From the NCBI GenBank assembly GCA_040387555.1, contig JAZKDO010000003.1, positions 992,001-1,056,000 on the forward strand: a stretch of DNA of 64,000 nt, in the 5' to 3' direction. The first letter of the stretch is position 1, and each line of letters opens with the position of its first letter. The position numbers were made by a program, and so were the translations under genes. Shown here one piece after another: positions 35,306 to 43,976 of the stretch. The notes below the pieces were generated by a model, which had not been told where the DNA came from, made no database searches, and saw only the letters and a program-made list of their open reading frames with translations. Source of the DNA: UBA4416 sp040387555. GTDB taxonomy: Bacteria > Bacteroidota > Bacteroidia > B-17B0 > Aurantibacillaceae.

Positions 35306-37000
35306 TTATTCAGTTACAATAACTTTCTGTTTGATAGATGATTGTACAGTAACACCATTTATATAATATAAACCAGAAGTATTGACATTAATATTTTGCT
35401 GATAACCATTAGCTTCATTTAATTGAATTGTTTGTATAGTTTGCCCGAGGTTATTAACGACAGTGAGAATCATTCTTTCTTTTGAAACGATGTTAAATTC
35501 GCCGTTGTTTGGATTGGGGAAAATATTTAATGTTTTATTATCTTCTAAGATTTCATTTATCCCAATAATATTTAATGACTGTTTTAATATATAAGTATTT
35601 ACTGATATAGAAGAAGAAGTAAGGGTAGTGTTTTCACCATTTATATCAAAATTTGCAGTCGCATTGTACACACCTGTCATGTATATATTATCTGAATGAT
35701 TTATCGTTAACGAACGACCTTCAGAAATACCCGTACTATTAAAAGGGGTTACGCTAACAAAATTTCCTGTAGATGTTAATTTCAAGAGATAGGCATTTAA
35801 TGATCCTGCAGATGTTAATGTAAAAATGGAATTTCCTGGATCAAAATCTGTTGTGTTTTCGAAAGAACCTGTCGCGTAAATATCCCCGAAATTATTAAGT
35901 TCAATAGAAAACCCAAATGTGCTATATCCTATATTTCCTATAGATTTAGCCCACATAAAATTTCCATTAACATCTAATTTTGAGATAAACATATCCTGTA
36001 TTCCAATTGTAGTAAGAAAGTATGAGCCAATATTTGGGTCGAAATCACCCGTGCCAGCAAATCTACCGATACAATATACACAGCCTAGGTGATCTATAGC
36101 AATAGAATATCCTGTCTCATATATTTGCCCGGGATCTCCCATGTTTTTTGCCCAAATATAATTACCTGAATTGTCCAATTTGGAAACAAAAATTGAGCCT
36201 CCAATATTAGAATTTAACGAATCATGATTGCTAGTGCTTGGATCAAAATCAACGGCTCCATAAAAAGTACCGGTTGTGTAAATATTTCCAGTTTTATCAA
36301 GTTTTATGCAACGGGGATAAATTGTAGTTCCCAACATTCCTTTGACCCATACAAAATTACCATTTGATTCTAATTTTAAAATAAACGTCCCAGAGTTGCT
36401 TGTTAGATTTGATACGCCGGAACTAGAATCAAAGTCGATTGTCCCAGAAAAATTTCCTGCAATATATACGTTAGCAAATTTATCCAATGTAATAGATCTA
36501 CCTGAATCAGTAGAAGCATCACCTATAGTTTTGACCCAATTGAAATTTCCCATTGCATCTAACTTTAAAATAAAAATATCTGTAGAGGTGGATGAATATT
36601 GTTGTATCCCCGAATTAGGATCAAAATCTACTATCCCTTGAAACTCTCCGGTTATATATATATTACCTATTGAATCAGCTGCAATAGAGTTGCTGTATGA
36701 AAAATCTGTTCCTTTTATAATCTTTGCCCATAAAAAATTTCCAAAGGCATCTAATTTTGAAATAAAAACGTCCGCATAAAGAGAAGTAGAAGCTAATGTG
36801 AATGTACTTGGACTGGGATCAAAATCTACTGTTCCTATAAAGTAACCAGTAGTATATACATTACCTAAAGCATCTGTTGTTATATACTCGCCTATCGTAT
36901 TAGCAGTAGTATCACCTAAATTTTTCACCCAGTTACTGCTTTGTGGAGTCATTATCTTGCATAATAAAGTAAGAGTGAGCAGTGTAAATAATTTTTTCAT
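35306..37000 (-). CDS. SBBP-repeat surface protein with type A T9SS sorting domain (second)
   Basis: A 564-residue secreted protein: signal peptide (about 1-18), then eight or so repeats with 'GNxYxTGxFxGTxDFDPS' and 'DxFIxKLDxxGNFxWAK', and a C-terminal type A sorting domain (IFPNPNNGEFNIVS, GLYYINGVTVQ, ending KQKVIVTE). The DFDPS phrase marks a subtype of SBBP repeat distinct from that of the protein at 23453. T9SS should export it to the surface. A TAATTTTG box (37006-37013, minus) lies only five bases before the ATG. sucD upstream has its own terminator. Confidence 0.9.
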   Translation of the reverse strand: MKKLFTLLTLTLLCKIMTPQSSNWVKNLGDTTANTIGEYITTDALGNVYTTGYFIGTVDFDPSPSTFTLASTSLYADVFISKLDAFGNFLWAKIIKGTDFSYSNSIAADSIGNIYITGEFQGIVDFDPNSGIQQYSSTSTDIFILKLDAMGNFNWVKTIGDASTDSGRSITLDKFANVYIAGNFSGTIDFDSSSGVSNLTSNSGTFILKLESNGNFVWVKGMLGTTIYPRCIKLDKTGNIYTTGTFYGAVDFDPSTSNHDSLNSNIGGSIFVSKLDNSGNYIWAKNMGDPGQIYETGYSIAIDHLGCVYCIGRFAGTGDFDPNIGSYFLTTIGIQDMFISKLDVNGNFMWAKSIGNIGYSTFGFSIELNNFGDIYATGSFENTTDFDPGNSIFTLTSAGSLNAYLLKLTSTGNFVSVTPFNSTGISEGRSLTINHSDNIYMTGVYNATANFDINGENTTLTSSSISVNTYILKQSLNIIGINEILEDNKTLNIFPNPNNGEFNIVSKERMILTVVNNLGQTIQTIQLNEANGYQQNINVNTSGLYYINGVTVQSSIKQKVIVTE

Positions 37001-37080
37001 GGATGCAAAATTATATAATCTTGTTTAGATTAAACCTACCATAAAACAAGTTTTTAGCACAAAACGCCACTGTGCAAAAT

Positions 37081-37113
37081 AAAAAAGACCGGTTATAAAA
37101 CCGGCCTTTCTTT
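37081..37113 (-). terminator. Intrinsic terminator of sucD
   Basis: On the minus strand, AAGGCCGGTT pairs with AACCGGTCTT around a TTAT loop, followed by TTTTATTTTG. It lies about 20 bases after the sucD stop codon. Confidence 0.92.
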
Positions 37114-37133
37114 TAATAATTTGTTTTGCTGAA

Positions 37134-38018
37134 TTAAGCGTTTACTGCTTTTAACACTTCAGCCATTGTTTTACCAATAGCAGCAGGACTATCCACAACG
37201 TGGATGCCACACTCGCGCATAATATCCATTTTAGCTTGCGCTGTATCATCATGTCCGCCAACAATAGCGCCTGCGTGACCCATTGTACGGCCAGCAGGAG
37301 CAGTTTTACCTGCGATGAAACCAACTACCGGTTTTTTATTTCCGTTTGCCTTGATCCAACGAGCAGCATCTGCTTCGTAGCTTCCACCAATTTCACCTAT
37401 CATAACGATTGCATCCGTTTCAGGATCATTCATTAATAATTCAACAGCATCGCGTGTTGGTGTTCCAATGATTGGATCTCCACCAATACCAATAGCAGTA
37501 CTAACTCCTAAGCCAGCTTTCGCAACCTGGTCAGCAGCTTCGTAAGTTAAAGTACCGGATTTGGAAACAATTCCGATACGTCCTTTTTTGAAAACGAAAC
37601 CAGGCATGATGCCAACTTTTGCTTCGCCTGCCGTAATAACACCCGGACAGTTAGGCCCGATTAAACGACACGCTTTTCCTTTTAAATATTCTTTAGTAGC
37701 AATCATGTCTTTCACAGGAATGCCTTCTGTGATACAAATGATTACTTTAATGCCAGCGTCTGCCGCTTCCATAATTGCATCCGCAGCAAAAGCAGCCGGA
37801 ACAAAAATGATAGACGTATCAGCACTTGCTTTATCAACTGCTTCTTTTACAGTATTAAAAACAGGTCTTTCTAAATGAGTTGTACCACCTTTACCGGGAG
37901 TAACGCCACCAACTACATTGGTGCCATATTCAATCATTTGTGTGGCATGAAAAGTTCCCTCTCCGCCTGTGAAACCCTGTACTATTACTTTTGAATTTTT
38001 TCCTACTAAAACGCCCAT
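37134..38018 (-). CDS. sucD: Succinate-CoA ligase, alpha subunit
   Basis: A 294-residue partner of SucC. It has the CoA-binding GFTGGEGTFH and PNCPGV segments and the phosphorylated His248 in TMGHAGAIVGG. Length is normal. It is transcribed towards sucC from the opposite strand, 4.5 kb away, with its own terminator. Its first five codons and leader are partly duplicated at 40036-40075. The leader is 249 bases to the neighbouring T9SS gene. Confidence 0.98.
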   Translation of the reverse strand: MGVLVGKNSKVIVQGFTGGEGTFHATQMIEYGTNVVGGVTPGKGGTTHLERPVFNTVKEAVDKASADTSIIFVPAAFAADAIMEAADAGIKVIICITEGIPVKDMIATKEYLKGKACRLIGPNCPGVITAGEAKVGIMPGFVFKKGRIGIVSKSGTLTYEAADQVAKAGLGVSTAIGIGGDPIIGTPTRDAVELLMNDPETDAIVMIGEIGGSYEADAARWIKANGNKKPVVGFIAGKTAPAGRTMGHAGAIVGGHDDTAQAKMDIMRECGIHVVDSPAAIGKTMAEVLKAVNA

Positions 38019-38210
38019 TTGTTTAATTATTTGATTTAGATACTCAGTTCGTGTTATAAATTTGTTGCGCTAATTTAAGTATATTCCTTTATTATTAGCA
38101 AAAAAATATGCGCAATTTGTTAAATGGTTAAAGGTTTATTTTTCAGGATTTTCATGAAGAAGTAAGGATTTAATAGAATATCACTATAACTTCCAATTGG
38201 TGGTTGTATT

Positions 38211-38247
38211 AAAAACAAAAAATCCCTGAAGTTTGTTCAGGGATTTT
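38211..38247 (-). terminator. Intrinsic terminator of T9SS gene copy 1
   Basis: AAAATCCCTGAA pairs perfectly with TTCAGGGATTTT. On the minus strand TTTTTTGTTTTT follows. Confidence 0.9.
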
Positions 38248-38267
38248 AATGAATGATAAAAAGAAAT

Positions 38268-39989
38268 CTATTTCTTGATAAGCTTAAACGCTTTTGAAGA
38301 ATCTGAATTAGAAATGACAATAGTATATAAACCTTCTGATAATTGATTTAATTCAATCGTTTCTTTAAAAGATATTTTTTGAGAATATACAACCTGACCA
38401 ATAGCATTGGTAATTTGAACTAAGTTATCGGCAGCGTTAGTAACAATGGTAATTTGATTGTCAAATGGGTTTGGATAAACGCCAACACTATTCAACACAA
38501 CATTTTTAATTCCTGTACATGCATCAACAATTACATCGCTTACAGCTGTATTAGAACAAGTGTTTGCATCAGTGAATGAATAAGTAAGGGTTATAGTTCC
38601 TGTGCCGTTTGCAGGATCAAAGTTATTATTAGAAACACCTGCACCTGAGTATGAACCTCCTGTTGGAGAACCTCCGCTTAAAGCAAATGAAGCAGAGTTA
38701 ACGCAATACATGTTTTGAGCTAAAGAAAAAGTAACTGCAGGTAAAGCGTATTGTTGAATATTGATACCCATTGAAGCAGAATCTTTACATCCATTGGAGT
38801 TAGTTTTAACCATGTTGTAAATCCCTGAAGTAGTAGCAGAATACGTACTGGCGTTTGCCCCTGAAATAGCAGCACCGTTTAAGTACCATTGGCTGTTGCC
38901 ACCAGAGGTGCCGGAAAGCTGAATGGCATTACTGCCACACACTACAGTTCCCTGGGGTGCACTTACCGATACTGTTGGCTTGGCATTTTGAGATACAGAT
39001 ATAGTTTCAGACCAAATTGCTTTAGTAGCATCCAACATGGCTAAAATCTGGTAATTTCCAACAGTAGTAACATAGATGGAATCCCCTGTTTTGCCCGTTA
39101 ATGGAGCCCCGTTTTTATACCATTGGTAAGTCCCACCGAAGTACGCTGCCTTTAGTAATAGACTGTCCCCGTCACAAAAAACACGGTTATCCAATGAATT
39201 AATCATGTTGATTTTTGCAATGTCAACCGTATTATTATAAGGCTCACTAGTAGTAGCCTCTCCAACAACCGTTTTAGTAGAGACTTTAAAATAGTCGAAA
39301 TGCCCATTCCAACTAACCAACAATAGGGTATCTGTATTGTAATACGTTGCTCCTCCTATATATTCATTCCCAAAACCAAAAATTTCCGCTTTCGGAGACA
39401 TAACATTTGTAGTTAAATTATAAATAGCTACTGAATCTGACACTCCGTCATTTGAATAGAATATGTATAATGAGTTATCATCAGAATTATATGTTAACAC
39501 AGGCTTTTGGCCATATGTTGGAAGGGTTGTAACCAGGTTTTTTGTTTTAGCTGCTAAATCAAATTCAAATATATCACCTGAAACTGCTGAAATTGGACTC
39601 CCCGCTATAACGCCAAATACTCTTCCGTTATCTGTTGCATCTATTGACGAAAACATATCTCCGCTAGGCATAACCAATTTTCGAGAACCAGTAAACGGAT
39701 TTATTTCATAAATCTTACGGGTACCAGCATTATATTGCGTATCTAACATCGCATATAAATTATGGCCGCTATTTAATGTAAATAGACCATAAATGGCGTT
39801 ATCACCATTTGTGAATGTGGTTGTGCTGTCAACTGCCTTATTAAGAAGAGGATCAAAATTATTCTTCATAAAATGAAGGTAAACAGGCCATCCTTTAGCG
39901 GCAATAAATCGTTTTGAAGTGGTGTCATTTTGAGAAACTACTGTTAAGCTTAACGCTGCTACAAACAATAAAGTAAAAATTTTATTCAT
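38268..39989 (-). CDS. T9SS-exported surface protein, duplicate copy 1
   Basis: A 573-residue protein: signal peptide (about 1-19, TVVSQ), an N-terminal region resembling a WD/Kelch-like propeller (FTGSRKLVMPSGDMFSSI, then DNSLYIFYSND), two Ig-like modules with Cys pairs (FCDGDSLLLKAAYFGGTYQW and VVCGSNAIQLSGTSGGNSQW), a Cys-containing SPTGGSYSGAGVS module, and a type A T9SS sorting domain (YPNPFDNQITI, ending KAFKLIKK). No enzyme motif is seen. Its last two-thirds is identical to copy 2, while residues up to about 255 differ in many places. The TACTTTTG box at 40014-40021 (minus) is its likely -7 element. Confidence 0.9.
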   Translation of the reverse strand: MNKIFTLLFVAALSLTVVSQNDTTSKRFIAAKGWPVYLHFMKNNFDPLLNKAVDSTTTFTNGDNAIYGLFTLNSGHNLYAMLDTQYNAGTRKIYEINPFTGSRKLVMPSGDMFSSIDATDNGRVFGVIAGSPISAVSGDIFEFDLAAKTKNLVTTLPTYGQKPVLTYNSDDNSLYIFYSNDGVSDSVAIYNLTTNVMSPKAEIFGFGNEYIGGATYYNTDTLLLVSWNGHFDYFKVSTKTVVGEATTSEPYNNTVDIAKINMINSLDNRVFCDGDSLLLKAAYFGGTYQWYKNGAPLTGKTGDSIYVTTVGNYQILAMLDATKAIWSETISVSQNAKPTVSVSAPQGTVVCGSNAIQLSGTSGGNSQWYLNGAAISGANASTYSATTSGIYNMVKTNSNGCKDSASMGINIQQYALPAVTFSLAQNMYCVNSASFALSGGSPTGGSYSGAGVSNNNFDPANGTGTITLTYSFTDANTCSNTAVSDVIVDACTGIKNVVLNSVGVYPNPFDNQITIVTNAADNLVQITNAIGQVVYSQKISFKETIELNQLSEGLYTIVISNSDSSKAFKLIKK

Positions 39990-40035
39990 ATTATTTTTTT
40001 AATTGATTTCCCGCAAAAGTAGTGTATTTTTTTTT

Positions 40036-40050
40036 ACTAAAAACGCCCAT
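40036..40050 (-). pseudogene. Remnant of the sucD start region at the duplication junction
   Basis: ATGGGCGTTTTTAGT on the minus strand repeats the first codons of sucD (ATGGGCGTTTTAGTA, 38018 downwards) with one inserted T, so it is out of frame after four codons and then meets a T/A run. The following leader (AATTATTTGATTTAGATA on the plus strand) also matches that of sucD. It shows that the duplicated block began inside sucD. Confidence 0.75.
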
Positions 40051-40208
40051 TTGATTAATTATTTGATTTAGATATTTAAGTATATTCCTTTATTATTAGC
40101 AAAAAATATCTACAATTTGTTAGATGGGTAGAGGTTTATTTTCAGGATTTTTATGAAGAAATAAAGATTTAATAGAATTACACTAAACCTACCAATTGTG
40201 ATTGTATT

Positions 40209-40245
40209 AAAAACAAAAAATCCCTGAAGATTATTCAGGGATTTT
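40209..40245 (-). terminator. Intrinsic terminator of T9SS gene copy 2
   Basis: AAAATCCCTGAA/TTCAGGGATTTT, the same hairpin as at 38211-38247 with a different loop, followed on the minus strand by TTTTTTGTTTTT. Confidence 0.9.
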
Positions 40246-40266
40246 AATGATGATAACAAGAAATAT

Positions 40267-42003
40267 CTATTTCTTGTTAAGCTTAAACGCTTTTGAAGAA
40301 TCTGAATTAGAAATGACAATAGTATATAAACCTTCTGATAATTGATTTAATTCAATCGTTTCTTTAAAAGATATTTTTTGAGAATATACAACCTGACCAA
40401 TAGCATTGGTAATTTGAACTAAGTTATCGGCAGCGTTAGTAACAATGGTAATTTGATTGTCAAATGGGTTTGGATAAACGCCAACACTATTCAACACAAC
40501 ATTTTTAATTCCTGTACATGCATCAACAATTACATCGCTTACAGCTGTATTAGAACAAGTGTTTGCATCAGTGAATGAATAAGTAAGGGTTATAGTTCCT
40601 GTGCCGTTTGCAGGATCAAAGTTATTATTAGAAACACCTGCACCTGAGTATGAACCTCCTGTTGGAGAACCTCCGCTTAAAGCAAATGAAGCAGAGTTAA
40701 CGCAATACATGTTTTGAGCTAAAGAAAAAGTAACTGCAGGTAAAGCGTATTGTTGAATATTGATACCCATTGAAGCAGAATCTTTACATCCATTGGAGTT
40801 AGTTTTAACCATGTTGTAAATCCCTGAAGTAGTAGCAGAATACGTACTGGCGTTTGCCCCTGAAATAGCAGCACCGTTTAAGTACCATTGGCTGTTGCCA
40901 CCAGAGGTGCCGGAAAGCTGAATGGCATTACTGCCACACACTACAGTTCCCTGGGGTGCACTTACCGATACTGTTGGCTTGGCATTTTGAGATACAGATA
41001 TAGTTTCAGACCAAATTGCTTTAGTAGCATCCAACATGGCTAAAATCTGGTAATTTCCAACAGTAGTAACATAGATGGAATCCCCTGTTTTGCCCGTTAA
41101 TGGAGCCCCGTTTTTATACCATTGGTAAGTCCCACCGAAGTACGCTGCCTTTAGTAATAGACTGTCCCCGTCACAAAAAACACGGTTATCCAATGAATTA
41201 ATCATGTTGATTTTTGCAATATCCTGAAGTGAAGAATTATAAGGAGAATTATTTGTTGCTTCACCAATAACCGTTTTGGTTGAAATTTTAAAATAATCCA
41301 CATGTCCATTCCAATTAACTAACAATAAAGTGTCCGGTTTATAATACATTGCTCCCCCAATTTGTTGAACTCCAAAACCCGAAATTGCTGCTTTTGGAGA
41401 CATAACATTTGTAGTTAAATTATAAATAGCTAAAGAATCTGACGCACCGTCATTTGAATAGAATATGTATAATGAGTTATCATCTGGATTGTAAGTTAAC
41501 GCAGGCTTTTGGCCATATGTTGGAAGGGTTGTAACCAGGTTTTTTGTTTTAGCTGCTAAATCAAATTCAAATATATCACCTGAAACTGCTGAGATAGGAT
41601 TTCCGGCAATAACGCCAAATACTCTACCGTCTGTAGTAGAAGCAATAGATGAAAACATATCTCCGCTTGGCATAACCAGTTTACGGGAACCTGTAAACGG
41701 GTTTATTTGATAAATGTTACGGGTACCGGCATTATAAAATGTATCTATCATCGTGTATAAATTATGCCCGTTATTTAAAGTAAATAAACTATACATGGTA
41801 TTATCAGTAGAGCTACCACCTGATACATATGTTGTCGTACTATCTACTGCCTGAGCATAAAGTGGATCAAAATTATCTTGGATAAAGTTTAGGTATACCG
41901 GATATGATTGACCAAGTATTAACCTTTTGGAAGTTGTGTCGTTTTGCGAAACTGCTGTTAAGCTTAAAGTTGCCGCAAACAATAAAGTAAAAATTTTATT
42001 CAT
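40267..42003 (-). CDS. T9SS-exported surface protein, duplicate copy 2
   Basis: A 578-residue protein with the same domains as its neighbour: signal peptide, propeller-like N-terminal region, two Ig-like modules, Cys module, type A sorting domain (ends KAFKLNKK). Compared with copy 1 it has small insertions in the N-terminal region (SGGSSTDNTMY; SSLQDIAKIN) and scattered substitutions before about residue 262, then near-total identity. The TATTTTTG box at 42028-42035 (minus) is the likely -7 element; its upstream DNA is unrelated to that of copy 1, so the two may be expressed differently. Confidence 0.9.
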   Translation of the reverse strand: MNKIFTLLFAATLSLTAVSQNDTTSKRLILGQSYPVYLNFIQDNFDPLYAQAVDSTTTYVSGGSSTDNTMYSLFTLNNGHNLYTMIDTFYNAGTRNIYQINPFTGSRKLVMPSGDMFSSIASTTDGRVFGVIAGNPISAVSGDIFEFDLAAKTKNLVTTLPTYGQKPALTYNPDDNSLYIFYSNDGASDSLAIYNLTTNVMSPKAAISGFGVQQIGGAMYYKPDTLLLVNWNGHVDYFKISTKTVIGEATNNSPYNSSLQDIAKINMINSLDNRVFCDGDSLLLKAAYFGGTYQWYKNGAPLTGKTGDSIYVTTVGNYQILAMLDATKAIWSETISVSQNAKPTVSVSAPQGTVVCGSNAIQLSGTSGGNSQWYLNGAAISGANASTYSATTSGIYNMVKTNSNGCKDSASMGINIQQYALPAVTFSLAQNMYCVNSASFALSGGSPTGGSYSGAGVSNNNFDPANGTGTITLTYSFTDANTCSNTAVSDVIVDACTGIKNVVLNSVGVYPNPFDNQITIVTNAADNLVQITNAIGQVVYSQKISFKETIELNQLSEGLYTIVISNSDSSKAFKLNKK

Positions 42004-42044
42004 ATTAATTTTTTAATTGATTTCCTGCAAAAATAGTGTAATTT

Positions 42045-42325
42045 CTGAGTTTAGTAAGTGTTTCAGCATCCTTTTTGAACTATTTCAATCATTTAGGCAT
42101 TACGTATTTATTTTGATCCATGCTAAGCGTAATAATTGCGCACCGATTACACCCCGTTTATTCAAATAGTAATATTTGGTCGTGCCCGGGTTTTTGGTAA
42201 GTGCCATCGAAAACTTCACTATTCAACAACCTAAGGGTCGACTATAAAAATGCTTCGTAAGGGTGGTGTCAGATCGAATGAAGCAATGGCCTAATCGCAA
42301 GTATTACCAATCTTATGAACAGTCC
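42045..42325 (+). other. Intergenic region with degraded repeat, no gene seen
   Basis: TTTGGTCGTGCCCGGG at 42175-42190 matches the start of the intergenic repeat at 34118. GAAGCAAtgGCCT (about 42280) and TTGCAAACGG (42326-42335) weakly match the tail of that copy. The middle is unrelated. No reading frame of note is present. Confidence 0.45.
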
Positions 42326-42355
42326 TTGCAAACGGGATTATAATTAATAAATTTG
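42326..42355 (+). promoter_or_regulatory. Probable mnmE promoter, start codon at the transcription start
   Basis: TTG at 42326-42328, 19 bases, then an exact TAAATTTG at 42348-42355. The mnmE ATG is at 42362, about where transcription should begin, so the mRNA may be leaderless. Confidence 0.6.
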
Positions 42356-42361
42356 TTTGTA

Positions 42362-43762
42362 ATGGCAAACTATGTACTAAATAACGATACCATCGCCGCA
42401 TTGGCAACACCACACGGCCCTGGCGCTATTGCTGTTATCCGTTTAAGCGGAAAAGATGCCATTGCCCTTACGGAGAAAGTATTTTTTACCAAAAATTTAA
42501 AGCAAAAAACATTATCCAGTAAAGCCAGTCATACGGCGCATTTTGGATTGATCGTAGAAAAGGATGTGATCATTGATGAGGTACTGGTGACTATTTTTAA
42601 AGCACCAAAAACTTATACGGGAGAGGAAATTGTTGAGATCAGTTGTCATGGGTCTGTGTTTATACAGCAACAAATTTTACAGGTATTATTTAAACACGGA
42701 GCTCGTCCGGCACAAGCGGGCGAATATACCTTACGGGCGTTTTTAAACGGAAAGTTAGATTTAAGTCAGGCCGAAGCCGTGGCAGATTTAATTGCCAGTA
42801 ATTCAGCCACATCGCACCAAGTAGCTATGCAACACATGCGCGGAGGCTTTAGTAATAAAATTGCTGTGTTGAGAGAAAACCTTCTGAACTTTGCGTCGCT
42901 CATAGAACTTGAACTGGATTTTAGTGAAGAGGATGTGGAGTTTGCCGATAGAACCGATCTAAAGAAACTCATCAATACCATTTTATCCATCATCGAAAAA
43001 TTAATTTCTAGCTTTGAAGTAGGGAACGTGATCAAGAACGGAATACCGGTAGCCATTGTGGGAAAACCCAATGCCGGAAAATCTACTTTACTAAATGTAT
43101 TATTAGATGATGATCGCGCCATTGTGAGTGAGATCCCTGGAACCACACGTGATACCATTGAAGACGAATTGATTATTGATGGCGTATTATTTCGTTTTAT
43201 AGATACAGCGGGTATTAGAACAACCACCGATGTGATTGAACAAATAGGCGTAAACAAAGCGTTTGAAGTCATTAAGAAATCAGCCATTATTATTTATTTG
43301 TTTGATACGCATGCGCTGAGTAGGGGAGACCTTCAACTTGAAATGAATGTGATCAAAGATCATATTGGAACTTCGCAATTATTGGTAGTAGGAAATAAAA
43401 TAGATTTTGAAAACCTGGAAGAATTAAAACAGGAGTTTGAAGATGTGCCAAATATTTTGTTCATTTCCGCTAAAGAGCAGCGTGGCATACAGGAACTAAA
43501 AAATACGCTCGTTAATTTATTTGATACCCGAACCGTTAACACGACTGATACCATCGTCACCAACTCCCGACATGTGAGTTCTTTAAATAATGCTCAACAA
43601 GCCCTCATCAAAGTAAACGAAGGCTTAAGTTCCAATATTCAAAGCGATTTCCTGGCATTGGACATTCGTTATGCATTAGAAGCTCTTGGAGAGATTACGG
43701 GGCAAGTTACTAATGATGACCTTTTAGGAAACATTTTTTCGAAGTTTTGCATTGGCAAATAA
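42362..43762 (+). CDS. mnmE: tRNA modification GTPase MnmE
   Basis: A 466-residue GTPase that, with MnmG, adds the (carboxymethyl)aminomethyl group to U34 of several tRNAs. The N-terminal folate-binding domain starts NDTIAALATPHGPGAIAVIR. The helical domain holds an inserted G domain with GKPNAGKST (about 234), DTAG (about 281) and NKID (about 344). The C-terminal motif is the diagnostic FCIGK. I chose the ATG at 42362 rather than TTG three codons earlier. Nothing else shares its transcript, as 214 bases separate it from imuA. Confidence 0.97.
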   Translation: MANYVLNNDTIAALATPHGPGAIAVIRLSGKDAIALTEKVFFTKNLKQKTLSSKASHTAHFGLIVEKDVIIDEVLVTIFKAPKTYTGEEIVEISCHGSVFIQQQILQVLFKHGARPAQAGEYTLRAFLNGKLDLSQAEAVADLIASNSATSHQVAMQHMRGGFSNKIAVLRENLLNFASLIELELDFSEEDVEFADRTDLKKLINTILSIIEKLISSFEVGNVIKNGIPVAIVGKPNAGKSTLLNVLLDDDRAIVSEIPGTTRDTIEDELIIDGVLFRFIDTAGIRTTTDVIEQIGVNKAFEVIKKSAIIIYLFDTHALSRGDLQLEMNVIKDHIGTSQLLVVGNKIDFENLEELKQEFEDVPNILFISAKEQRGIQELKNTLVNLFDTRTVNTTDTIVTNSRHVSSLNNAQQALIKVNEGLSSNIQSDFLALDIRYALEALGEITGQVTNDDLLGNIFSKFCIGK

Positions 43763-43901
43763 CTTCCTATTTACTCCATCTGAGATAGTCTGCTAGCATA
43801 CAGTAAAACCTTCCTACAACAGGTAATCTCAATAATTCCTTTAAAATTTCATTTTTCTTCAAATAAAATGCCACTGAAAATCAGGTGTTAAAAAAAATGG
43901 C

Positions 43902-43920
43902 TTGCTACGTTTTGTAGCAA
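43902..43920 (+). promoter_or_regulatory. Perfect 7-bp inverted repeat upstream of imuA, candidate damage-response operator
   Basis: TTGCTAC-gtttt-GTAGCAA, 57 bases before the imuA ATG. The symmetry, spacer and position fit a dimeric repressor site. A TATCTTTA box lies just after it (43942-43949). No LexA gene is near, and the LexA site of this organism is unknown to me. Confidence 0.45.
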
Positions 43921-43976
43921 AATAATACTATTTAACATAGTTATCTTTATTACTCTTTAGAAACCATTTTTGCAGG

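Larger units (their letters stand above)
38005..40035. repeat. Left copy of a 2-kb tandem duplication
   Basis: The unit covers the sucD start region, its leader, a terminator hairpin and one T9SS surface-protein gene with its -7 box. It matches 40036-42044. The stretch 38282-39221 equals 40281-41220 base for base as far as I could compare by eye (940 bp, offset 1999), while flanking intergenic DNA and the 5' part of the gene differ clearly. The left copy keeps about 30 bases of leader (around 38042-38070) that the right copy lacks. Confidence 0.92.
40036..42044. repeat. Right copy of the 2-kb tandem duplication
   Basis: It carries the sucD remnant, a shortened leader, a matching terminator hairpin and the second T9SS gene. 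Homology to the left copy upstream of the gene ends near 42044, after GCAAAAATAGTGTAATTT. The junction in the left copy is at a T9 run (40027-40035). No transposase or target-site duplication is present, so unequal recombination or replication slippage is the likely origin. Confidence 0.9.

Noticed and set aside
38005..42044. Insertion sequence or transposon as cause of the 38-42 kb duplication
   Set aside because: No transposase, terminal inverted repeats or target-site duplication; both units carry only the surface-protein gene and sucD leader.
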